Below, in pieces: positions 27,796 through 35,360 of a stretch of DNA of 35,360 nt. A program made the translations under genes and the position numbers. Positions within the stretch are counted from its first letter, which is position 1; every line of letters starts with the position of its first letter. The stretch comes from Spirochaetales bacterium (lineage in GTDB: Bacteria > Spirochaetota > Spirochaetia > JABEVK01): NCBI GenBank assembly GCA_013044245.1, contig JABEVK010000034.1:1-35360 (forward strand). The letters run 5' to 3'. The notes under the pieces were generated by a model. The model did not search any database. It had not been told where the DNA came from and saw only the letters and a program-made list of their open reading frames with translations.

Positions 27796-29028
27796 TCAGC
27801 CCTCTAAAAGAAAGCGAAACAGGCGTTTCTTACCAGCCTTAAGCAAAAGGGCACCTTGATCAAAATGCTCTGGGCGAACTTGAGCTTCGAGAGAACTCAC
27901 CTTTTCATCGCCTAAACTGACACCGCCCTGCGTGATAAGGGTACGGGCTTCGCGCTTCGAGGGAGACAAGCCTGCTTCGACCAAAAGATCCAGAACAAAA
28001 ACCCCCTCGGCTATGCGTTGCGCACTCAAGGGCGCCGAAGGGATCGCCGATAGATCACTTCCGTGTCCCCCAAAGGCGGAACGAGCCGCCTCTTGGGCCT
28101 TCTGTGCCTCTTCTTTTCCATGGACGAGAGCCGTTACCTCCCACGCCAGGCGCGCTTTAGCCTCATTAATACGCCCATCACGGTGCGCACAGAGTTGATC
28201 GATCTCAGCGACAGGCAAAAACGTAAAGATTTTGAAAAACTTCGCCACGTCATCATCATGGACGTTTCGCCAATATTGGTAAAACTCGAAAACAGGCGTT
28301 TTCTCGGCATCGAGGTAAACGGCCCCTTTTTCGGTTTTTCCCATTTTCTTGCCGTCCGACGTCGTTAGTAAAGGGAAGGTCAACACAAAAACTTCTTCGC
28401 CACGCATGCGCCGCGTCAAGTCTATTCCCGAAACCATATTGCCCCACTGATCGTCACCCCCCACCTGCAAGCGGACGCCAAACAGCTCGTTCAATTTCAT
28501 AAAATCGTAACTTTGCAGAATAATATAGTTGAACTCAATAAACGAAAGACCGGTCTCGTAACGCATCTTGTACGTTTCAAAAGACATCATGCGGTTGACT
28601 GAAAAATGCACACCAACTTCGCGAAGCATTTGAAGGTAGTTCAGTTTGAGCAACCACGTGGCATTGTCGGCCAAGTGTGCTCGTCCTGCGTCAAAGTCAA
28701 GAAAACGCGACAACTGCGAGCGAAAACGTTGAGAGTGGTCTTCGATTTGCTCGTCGGTCAGCATCTTACGCATTTCGGTTTTTCCGGTCGGGTCACCGAT
28801 ACGACTCGTACCTCCGCCGATCAAGGCTACCGGCTGATGTCCTAAACGCTGAAGGTGGGCCATAGCCATCACAGGCACCAAATGCCCCACCGTGAGGCTG
28901 GGGCCCGTCGGGTCAAAACCGCAATACAGCGGGACACTCTGGGTTTTTAGTAAGCTGTCTAACCCAGCTTCATCGGAACATTGCGCAAACAATCCGCGTT
29001 CTTTTAGTGTCTCTAACGCCGAGGCCAT
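27796..29028 (-). CDS. tyrS: tyrosyl-tRNA synthetase
   Basis: VPLYCGFDPTGPSLTVGHLVPVMAMAHLQ, GGGTSRIGDPTGK, QVGGDDQWGNMVSGIDL, KKMGKTEKGAVYLD; start ATG 29028 with AAGGATGG SD. Confidence 0.95.
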   Translation of the reverse strand: MASALETLKERGLFAQCSDEAGLDSLLKTQSVPLYCGFDPTGPSLTVGHLVPVMAMAHLQRLGHQPVALIGGGTSRIGDPTGKTEMRKMLTDEQIEDHSQRFRSQLSRFLDFDAGRAHLADNATWLLKLNYLQMLREVGVHFSVNRMMSFETYKMRYETGLSFIEFNYIILQSYDFMKLNELFGVRLQVGGDDQWGNMVSGIDLTRRMRGEEVFVLTFPLLTTSDGKKMGKTEKGAVYLDAEKTPVFEFYQYWRNVHDDDVAKFFKIFTFLPVAEIDQLCAHRDGRINEAKARLAWEVTALVHGKEEAQKAQEAARSAFGGHGSDLSAIPSAPLSAQRIAEGVFVLDLLVEAGLSPSKREARTLITQGGVSLGDEKVSSLEAQVRPEHFDQGALLLKAGKKRLFRFLLEG

Positions 29029-29116
29029 AAACCCATCCTTGTCATGAAGTAACAAAGCCGCATTATAGCCTGCCCCCTCCCCCCTGACAAGCAAAGCCAA
29101 CGGCTAAGCCAGCCCT

Positions 29117-30103
29117 CTATAGCGGGTAGCTTAAGCCAATCTGTTCGCGAACGGTATCGAGTGTTTCTATAATTTCAAGCGTTTCTTCCAAGGGCATCAA
29201 GGGGCTTTCGGTCTTACCTTCGCGCCAACACCGAATGACTTCGGCCGCTTCTTCCCGCAAACCATTACCGACATAGGGTTCATTGTACTCTTCTACGGGC
29301 CGCCCCTGCGAAAGCACCCGGAAGGAACTCGGTACATAAAAGGGTGTCGCAACCTCTAGCCTCGCCTTGGTCCCGGTTAAACTTAACTGCGTCGGGGTTG
29401 AGGCCGACAGCGTCGTGGTCAACACGGCGTGGGCACCCGAGGCGTATTGAAAAATCATCGAGGTTTGAGCATCAACCCCCGTCATCGTAAAGTCAGCGAC
29501 CGCAGAAATTTTTTGAGGCTTTCCTAAAATCAGCGAGGCAAACGACACCGGGTAAATTCCCAAATCAAGAAGGGCACCGCCCCCCAAGGCAGGGTCAAAC
29601 AGCCGATGTTTAGGGTCGGGGACAAAGCTTTGACCATGGTCGGCTTGCAAACTCATCAGGGTGCCTAAAAGGCCCTCAGAGAGCAACTTTCTGATACGCT
29701 GAACATGGGGCAAAAACCGTGTCCACATGGCTTCCATCAAAAAAACCTTTTGCGACCGGGCCGCCGAAATCATCGCCCGGGCTTGAAGCGCGTTCATCGC
29801 AAAAGGCTTTTCGACCAAGACGGCTTTACCAGCAGAAAGCGCGAGCATGGTATGCGGATAATGCCAGGGGTGCGGGGTAGCCACATAAATCACATCGACA
29901 TCAGGCGAATGGACCAAATCCTCGTAACGAGAAAAGGCATGCGGGATGTGAAACCGCCCCGCAAAGCGTTGTGCAGAAGCCTGTGAGCGTGAGCCAACAG
30001 CGGTGAGGTGAAAATCTGCTAACCGCTGACCATCTTCGACAAACTTTTCGGCGATTCCGCCGGTACCCAGAACTCCCCAGCGCGGGGGTGAAAGTGTTTC
30101 CAT
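29117..30103 (-). CDS. Gfo/Idh/MocA-family oxidoreductase
   Basis: WGVLGTGGIAEKFVEDG Rossmann motif, DVIYVATPHPWHYPHTMLALSAGKAVLVEKPFA. Confidence 0.92.
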   Translation of the reverse strand: METLSPPRWGVLGTGGIAEKFVEDGQRLADFHLTAVGSRSQASAQRFAGRFHIPHAFSRYEDLVHSPDVDVIYVATPHPWHYPHTMLALSAGKAVLVEKPFAMNALQARAMISAARSQKVFLMEAMWTRFLPHVQRIRKLLSEGLLGTLMSLQADHGQSFVPDPKHRLFDPALGGGALLDLGIYPVSFASLILGKPQKISAVADFTMTGVDAQTSMIFQYASGAHAVLTTTLSASTPTQLSLTGTKARLEVATPFYVPSSFRVLSQGRPVEEYNEPYVGNGLREEAAEVIRCWREGKTESPLMPLEETLEIIETLDTVREQIGLSYPL

Positions 30104-30198
30104 GGCTTTATCTTACCACAGGTCAGAAATATTTCTTAACTTTTTGTAATTTTCAGCTTGCGCCCTGGGTAAGGTCATGATAACGTTAATTTGTTAAC

Positions 30199-30249
30199 AA
30201 AAAAAAGACCCCCAACGGGTAAGGAGTCCAAGCCACCCCGCTGAAGGTC
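30199..30249 (-). terminator. intrinsic terminator for the CBM48-like lipoprotein gene
   Basis: Minus strand GACCTTCAGCGGG...CCCGTTGGGGGTC (13 pairs incl. G-U) then TTTTTTTT. Confidence 0.75.
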
Positions 30250-30268
30250 AGAGAGAACACTGCATAAC

Positions 30269-30297
30269 AGAGCCCCTCAAGAGGGGCTCTTTTTTTG
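30269..30297 (+). terminator. intrinsic terminator oriented to the plus strand
   Basis: AGAGCCCCTC-AA-GAGGGGCTCT followed by TTTTTTG on the plus strand only. Confidence 0.75.
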
Positions 30298-30298
30298 T

Positions 30299-30838
30299 TT
30301 ACTTGGCCGCCGCCAACATCGCTTTCACGTCAATCTTGCCGTTGTGACCGCCAAAGCCGTCATCAACACTCACAGGAGCAAAAGCGTCCTCGGTCCAGTT
30401 ACCATTGACCATATACTTGTAGATGATGGTGGCATCGGGTTTAACAAGGAAGCTGATGACATGAACCGGGTGACCATTGGCCGCCATAACCTTGTCGAGT
30501 TGCAGACCAAGTTCAGGCTTCCAGCTTTCATAGTACCCCATCAGCTGAATTTCAGCCGCAGGAACACGGGTCATCCATGTCACAATGGCATTACCATCGC
30601 TGTTCTTTGTTACGGTGACACCGGGTTTATCCGGGACAGGAGCCCCCTTAACAATACCCAACACACCAACGGCCTTAGCGGCGGTGGCGATAGTTCCCGG
30701 CAACGGTAGAATCTGGATGCCACCGGCGCTGGCCGTAGCGGCAGGTGCGGCGGCCGAAGCGACCGGAGCAGAACCAGTAGTAGCGCATCCGGTAATCAGT
30801 GCGCCCGCGGCCAAAAGCCACAGAAGGGATTTCTTCAT
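30299..30838 (-). CDS. small lipoprotein with CBM48/AMPK-type glycogen-binding-like domain
   Basis: Start by SD AAGGAGTTGTTC-ATG; lipobox LLAAGALITGC; IQLMGYYESWKPELGLQLDKV...ATIIYKYMVNGNWTEDAFAPVSVDDGFGGHNG resembles CBM48/early-set domains. Confidence 0.75.
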   Translation of the reverse strand: MKKSLLWLLAAGALITGCATTGSAPVASAAAPAATASAGGIQILPLPGTIATAAKAVGVLGIVKGAPVPDKPGVTVTKNSDGNAIVTWMTRVPAAEIQLMGYYESWKPELGLQLDKVMAANGHPVHVISFLVKPDATIIYKYMVNGNWTEDAFAPVSVDDGFGGHNGKIDVKAMLAAAK

Positions 30839-30909
30839 GAACAACTCCTTCGTATCCGTCCGAGACGGACCGATTAGTATTTGACTCGCTCGAAAAAACA
30901 CCGAGGAGC

Positions 30910-30945
30910 CCCGGCAGACCGACTCACAAGAATCGGTCTGCCGGG
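30910..30945. repeat. strong intercistronic stem-loop between porin and CBM48-like lipoprotein genes
   Basis: CCCGGCAGACCGA-CTCACAAGAA-TCGGTCTGCCGGG, perfect 13-bp stem. Confidence 0.8.
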
Positions 30946-30997
30946 CCTCCCCGAAAGGAACCCGGAAGGCTTTGCCGAAGCAAACCCTTAACTTAGC

Positions 30998-32347
30998 TTA
31001 GAACCAAGTTTCGAACTGGAAGCCGAAGCGGCTTTCTGTGTTGGAACTATTGGCGTTATCAGCGTGGAAGCTGTTAACTGTGGTCGTACCTGCGGCCGTA
31101 CCTACATAAACGTCACCACCAACAAAGGTGTAGAACATGCGCAACTGAGGGCGACCCCAGAAGCCGGAGTTCAGCGACAGGGTAGGAGCCACAGTAACCT
31201 TGTAGTAGTCGGCGGTAGTATTGATGGAGTTACCCTGATACCAGGTTACCGAGTTTGTACCGAAGGTGTGGCTGTAGCCACCTTCCACCTGCAGAGACAA
31301 GTTATTGTTGAACTTGTACACGGGGCGAAGGGCGATACCGAGCTTACTGGCCTGATCTTCGTTTGTAACGCCAGACTTGGCAGTGGTGTACACAATGGCG
31401 GGCATTAAGTCCAGGTTAGGAAGAATGTTGTTAGCTTCGCCGAACACAATGAAGCGAACAGCCACGGCATCTTTGCTGGCCGCGGCGCCAGTATAGGCGT
31501 GTCCCAGGTTCCAGTCGGTACCATCGTTAGCAAAACCTAACTGAATAGCAGCTTTCGAAAAGCCATCAGCAATTCCGAAGAATTTGGGGAACGGATAAAC
31601 AGCGGCAAACTGATAACCGTAGTCACTTTGTTTGCTATTACCACCGGAGATTCCGTATTGGTAAGAGACAGCCGCTTCCAATTCCATACTGCTCAGCGCG
31701 TCAATCCCCATGGTCATGAAAGGACGAACACGAAGGTCAGTGTTGAAAGGAAGGTAGTTTTCGCCATTAGCGCCATTAGCCGAGCCAGTCGATTCTACCG
31801 ACAAGTCAACCATGCCATTGAAAGCATTGGTCACGCCAATACCTTCGCCGGAAAAGTCACGCCAGAAGAAGTCCAGGATATGGATATCGTCACGGCCAAT
31901 GTACTTTTCACCGATCCAGTAAACAGCCTTAGGATCCCATGCAAAACCACCCATTTCTACGTAGGCTTGGCGCATCAGAATATCACCAACACCGCCATTA
32001 CCATAAGAACCGGGGTAGTTACTGAAAGCCCCAGTGCCATTGAAGCCGTTCGAATTGATGACGAGCATCACATGGTACTTGGCCCAAGACCCATCAGAGG
32101 CGGTGTCACTATTAACCAACTCCGACTCCAGATAGTTTTGGTTGCCTTCGTTACCAAGGCGTCCAATCCAGTGTTCATCGACCTGACCACCGGCTGTATA
32201 AAGCCCAGGCGCAAACATTTCGCCTGAACGAGCATAGCCGTGGAACTCGAACGTACCGGCGAACAAGGGCTGTGACCCGAAAGCCATCAACGCCAAGGCA
32301 CCCGCTACGAGACCACCTTTTACGGTCCCTCTGAAGGTTTTCTTCAT
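30998..32347 (-). CDS. LamB/maltoporin-like outer-membrane carbohydrate porin
   Basis: Signal peptide; GTFEFHGYARSGEMFAPG...WIGRLGNEGNQNYLESELVN closely resembles the LamB N-terminus (FHGYARSG..RLGNE); C-terminal aromatic ESRFGFQFETWF. Confidence 0.85.
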   Translation of the reverse strand: MKKTFRGTVKGGLVAGALALMAFGSQPLFAGTFEFHGYARSGEMFAPGLYTAGGQVDEHWIGRLGNEGNQNYLESELVNSDTASDGSWAKYHVMLVINSNGFNGTGAFSNYPGSYGNGGVGDILMRQAYVEMGGFAWDPKAVYWIGEKYIGRDDIHILDFFWRDFSGEGIGVTNAFNGMVDLSVESTGSANGANGENYLPFNTDLRVRPFMTMGIDALSSMELEAAVSYQYGISGGNSKQSDYGYQFAAVYPFPKFFGIADGFSKAAIQLGFANDGTDWNLGHAYTGAAASKDAVAVRFIVFGEANNILPNLDLMPAIVYTTAKSGVTNEDQASKLGIALRPVYKFNNNLSLQVEGGYSHTFGTNSVTWYQGNSINTTADYYKVTVAPTLSLNSGFWGRPQLRMFYTFVGGDVYVGTAAGTTTVNSFHADNANSSNTESRFGFQFETWF

Positions 32348-32441
32348 CGAAACCCTCCTTTGTGAAATTATCTCGCCTGCCAGTCTCAGTCCCCTAGCCC
32401 TGAGTCATCCAGGGATAGCGCATACCAGAAACTGCTAGGCT

Positions 32442-32461
32442 AATTGCCAACGTGTGCAATT
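32442..32461. promoter_or_regulatory. putative LacI/GalR-family operator (site 1, porin side)
   Basis: AATTGCCAACGTGTGCAATT; AATTGC/GCAATT arms around a central CG. Confidence 0.55.
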
Positions 32462-32543
32462 ACCTTAAGTTAAACACCACCCTTGAGGTCTGTCAACTGG
32501 TTTTTGTAACCGAATTTCATCGAGATAGTTTTTTTCAAACTCA

Positions 32544-32563
32544 AATTCGAAACGTTTGCATTT
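32544..32563. promoter_or_regulatory. putative LacI/GalR-family operator (site 2, pullulanase side)
   Basis: AATTCGAAACGTTTGCATTT; 15/20 identical to site 1, AAACGTTT core. Confidence 0.55.
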
Positions 32564-32660
32564 TTTCTTGACAGGGGCTCCTCAAGGGTGTAAGGCATTA
32601 GAGGATGTATCAGAATTTTTTCTGACGTTCAGCTTTTTTTTATATAAAGGAGAAATCACC

Positions 32661-35009
32661 GTGTTGAAATTCCCTGTAAATAGTGTGCTAAAAAAAGGAC
32701 TCATTTTAGCCCTGTTCGCATCCTTGCCCTGGCTTATAGGCAGTTGTTCCTCTTCCTCAGGCGGTTCGAGTACAAGTACGACAACGACCACCGCTACTAA
32801 CGATGCCGTTCCTAACATAACGTTAGGCCTGGTATTTGATACGACGGGCACACAAGTAACCTTCAATTTTTGGAATCCTTCCGCAACCAATGTTAGCCTG
32901 TGTTTTTATAGCAACTGGAGTGACTCACTTGCCTCCCCTGTCAAAACTTTTCCGATGACCCAGAACACAACGACCAACATCTGGACGTATGGTCCTGTAG
33001 CGGTCAACAGCTTACCGACTTCGTCGGCAACAGGCAGTATTCCGTTGTACGATTATCAAGTTATTACTGGCAGTAGCAGTGTTTACACTGTTGACCCTTA
33101 CGCGCCGTCGATGGCACAATGGGTCCATCAGGGTGCCAATACCATTGGCGGGGATAGTCAAGGCAAGGGTGCTGTTGTCAATTTAAGTACAGCCTTAGCC
33201 AGCGTGGGGACGACCCCCTACTTTGATGGTAGTAAAATGGTAGCTCCCGATGGCACCACCCCTGCTCCCTACACCTACACCTCAAATCGCGACGCCATTG
33301 TTTACGAAACAGACATCCGCGATTTTACGGTTGACCCGGCTTTGAACCTGCCTGCCAACCATCCTTTTGGTACCTATGAAGCCCTCATTGACATGCTACC
33401 GCATATCAAAAAGCTGGGTGTAACCCATATTCAAATCCTCAGCCCCCTTGAGAACTTCTACTATAATCAAACAATGATTGGAACAAGGGAAATGAACGCT
33501 TCCGAAACAAGCGGCGCTAACTACAACTGGGGTTATGATCCTCAAAACTACTTTACCCCCACGGGGATGTATTCTTCGGCCCCCAATGATCCCCAAAAAC
33601 GCCTTCAGGAGCTTCTGACTTTGATTAACGCCATTCACAATGCTGGTATGGGGGTCATTTTGGACGTGGTCTACAACCACACGGCCAACGATTCGATTCT
33701 TGGCAATGCAGTTAGTGGTTACTACTACCGCACGACTTCTTACAATGGCGCGGGTAGTCACGATGTTAAATCCGAGGCCGAGTATACCCGCAATTTGATT
33801 GTGCAATCGATCATGCAGTGGGTGAACGTCTATCACGTTGACGGCTTTCGTTTTGACCTCATGGGCGTTATTGACAACCAAACCATTCGGGACGCCTACC
33901 TGCAAGCCAAAGCCAGCGACCCGCACATTCTGTTCTTAGGCGAAGGATGGAACGGCTATTATGGTGGTAGCGCTACCGACTATTTAGGAAACACGCTTTT
34001 TGGTTCCGATCAAAAACACGTGGGTTTCTTTAACGGTCTTAACGTCAGTATGTTTTCGGACAGCTTTAGGCAGATTATGAAAAACGGCTACCCCAGTGAT
34101 GGCTCACCGGCATTTATCACCGGTGCGGCAGAATCCTACGCCTACATGTTGAAAGATATTTCTGGGAATCCCAACGACGGCGGCAGCAATTCGGTTTGGG
34201 CCACCCTTTCGGGGGGAACCTTCTCGACGAACAACGTCGTCAATTACTTATCAGCACACGACAACCTGTGTCTGTATGACATTGTCGCCGACGCAGACAA
34301 TTTGGGCAAAACGGCCGCCGACTACAACACAGCGTTGCAACGGATGCAAGTGGGTTACACGGTGCTGATGACCAGTCAAGGGTTGGCCTTTATGCAAGCC
34401 GGGGACGAGATGTTCCGTACAAAAGAAGTTCCTGCAGGGACTAGCGCCAACACCAAGATCGCCTCTAACGGGCGAACCTACTGCGATAACTCTTACAACG
34501 CCAGTGACGCTATCAACCAGATTCTTTTCAGTGCTGGTGAAACCTATCCCCAGACGACCGTCGCTGTTTCGCCCTACACCAGCGATCCGATCACCGCTAA
34601 CTTTACCAACTATGACACCAGCACCGTGGGATACAAGCTTTATCACTACGTGCAAGGCCTCATTCAGATTCGCAAGAGCAGTGACGCCTTCCGTCTGCCC
34701 GATGCTGATATTGCCACCAATATTGCAGGACTAGCTTCTGATCAAGGCACAGGGGCCGTCAACTCCTTTGGTTATAGCTTAAAATCGTCGGATGGCCTCC
34801 ACACCTTCTATGTCTTTGTTAATGCCGATAACAGTTCTCACAGCTTTACTCCAGGGGATCTCACCACGGGTACTGTTTTGGCGGATGGCGTTTCGGCCGG
34901 CTTACCTGGAACCGCCGCGACATCGTATGCGACAACAACGAATAACCTTACGGTAACTTCAAGTAAAGTTACTGTTGGGCCTCTCAGTGCCGCCATTATC
35001 GAAATGTAA
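32661..35009 (+). CDS. type I pullulanase-like GH13 lipoprotein
   Basis: GTG start with AAAGGAG SD at 32646-32652; lipobox LPWLIGSC; N-terminal CBM48-like region; YNWGYDP type I pullulanase signature; VILDVVYNHT, VDGFRFDLMG, LFLGEGW, LSAHDN. Confidence 0.9.
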   Translation: MLKFPVNSVLKKGLILALFASLPWLIGSCSSSSGGSSTSTTTTTATNDAVPNITLGLVFDTTGTQVTFNFWNPSATNVSLCFYSNWSDSLASPVKTFPMTQNTTTNIWTYGPVAVNSLPTSSATGSIPLYDYQVITGSSSVYTVDPYAPSMAQWVHQGANTIGGDSQGKGAVVNLSTALASVGTTPYFDGSKMVAPDGTTPAPYTYTSNRDAIVYETDIRDFTVDPALNLPANHPFGTYEALIDMLPHIKKLGVTHIQILSPLENFYYNQTMIGTREMNASETSGANYNWGYDPQNYFTPTGMYSSAPNDPQKRLQELLTLINAIHNAGMGVILDVVYNHTANDSILGNAVSGYYYRTTSYNGAGSHDVKSEAEYTRNLIVQSIMQWVNVYHVDGFRFDLMGVIDNQTIRDAYLQAKASDPHILFLGEGWNGYYGGSATDYLGNTLFGSDQKHVGFFNGLNVSMFSDSFRQIMKNGYPSDGSPAFITGAAESYAYMLKDISGNPNDGGSNSVWATLSGGTFSTNNVVNYLSAHDNLCLYDIVADADNLGKTAADYNTALQRMQVGYTVLMTSQGLAFMQAGDEMFRTKEVPAGTSANTKIASNGRTYCDNSYNASDAINQILFSAGETYPQTTVAVSPYTSDPITANFTNYDTSTVGYKLYHYVQGLIQIRKSSDAFRLPDADIATNIAGLASDQGTGAVNSFGYSLKSSDGLHTFYVFVNADNSSHSFTPGDLTTGTVLADGVSAGLPGTAATSYATTTNNLTVTSSKVTVGPLSAAIIEM

Positions 35010-35010
35010 C

Positions 35011-35032
35011 AAAGGCGGCGGTTGCCGCCTTT
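35011..35032 (+). repeat. hairpin just after pullulanase stop
   Basis: AAAGGCGGC-GGTT-GCCGCCTTT, perfect 9-bp stem, no T-tract. Confidence 0.65.
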
Positions 35033-35040
35033 GACTGTTC

Positions 35041-35083
35041 AAGCTTTCCCCCGCGTGGTACACCTTGGGGGAAAGCTTTTTTT
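35041..35083 (+). terminator. intrinsic terminator/attenuator between pullulanase and downstream GH13 gene
   Basis: AAGCTTTCCCCC-N14-GGGGGAAAGCTT, perfect 12-bp stem followed by a T-tract. Confidence 0.8.
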
Positions 35084-35096
35084 GTAAGGAGCCGTC

Positions 35097-35360
35097 ATGA
35101 AATTTTTTCGGTTTTCACGTTTGCAGTTAGTTTTTTTCAGTCTCGTGGCCTTGTTGGTGTCTGGTTGCGCTTCGGCCCCCAGTGGTAACGCCACCACTTC
35201 GGCACCCTCTGCCAAGGTCAGCGAAGCACCTGTCCCTTTATTAGGTGTCGCGAAGGACGCCCCTGGTTGGTGGAAGGCGGCCAAAGGCCCTGCCTACCAG
35301 GTACTCGTCTACTCGTTTGCCGATTCGAACGGCGACGGATGGGGTGACCTCAAGGGTCTT
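35097..35360 (+). CDS. GH13 alpha-amylase-family lipoprotein, 5' part (truncated by window edge)
   Basis: Own translation MKFFRFSRLQLVFFSLVALLVSGCASAPSG...AKGPAYQVLVYSFADSNGDGWGDLKGL; lipobox LVSGC, GH13 N-terminal motif (YQ...SFxDSNGDGxGDLKG); SD AAGGAG. Not in the ORF track because it runs off the window. Confidence 0.9.
   Translation, partial: MKFFRFSRLQLVFFSLVALLVSGCASAPSGNATTSAPSAKVSEAPVPLLGVAKDAPGWWKAAKGPAYQVLVYSFADSNGDGWGDLKGL

Noticed and set aside
32556-32660. N-terminal extension of the pullulanase ORF from the track ATG
   Set aside because: The GTG at 32661 has a good SD (AAAGGAG) and is followed directly by a lipoprotein signal peptide; the upstream part overlaps the operator and promoter.
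35346-35357. GACCTCAAGGGT, matching the porin promoter element (32478-32488 region)
   Set aside because: Here it encodes the conserved GH13 residues D-L-K-G, so the match is most simply explained by codon choice. It is a caution on how unusual the 11-mer is.
1-35360. CRISPR arrays, toxin-antitoxin pairs, restriction-modification or phage-defence genes
   Set aside because: Looked for spaced direct repeats and typical gene pairs; none could be supported.

Overview
This 35.4 kb window is gene-dense bacterial chromosome. Gene content (many lipoproteins, LPP20-type proteins, spd/mitochondrial-type EF-G) suggests a spirochaete, which is an inference only. I see no CRISPR array, prophage, transposase or integrase. 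Most of the window is housekeeping: a ligA fragment, rsmD, a TGS-fused nucleoside kinase, motAB, a bcp-type peroxiredoxin, alr, galU, tyrS, fusA and two tRNAs. The accessory signals most worth follow-up are: (1) a divergent maltodextrin/alpha-glucan locus at the right end (LamB-like porin plus CBM48-like lipoprotein versus pullulanase plus GH13 lipoproteins), whose intergenic region holds two matching LacI-type operator-like palindromes (15/20 identical) and an 11-bp inverted repeat placed symmetrically in two divergent promoters; (2) a copA-csoR operon with a CsoR-type operator overlapping the start codon, back-to-back divergent -35 boxes, and a C-terminal CopZ-like domain with its own Shine-Dalgarno and ATG; (3) a receiver-HisKA_2 protein whose ATPase motifs look degenerate; (4) a cluster of three LPP20/CsgG-like lipoproteins; (5) two intrinsic terminators abutting the Shine-Dalgarno of the next lipoprotein gene; (6) an uncharacterised P-loop ATPase next to EF-G; (7) opposed terminators that may delimit a small RNA.
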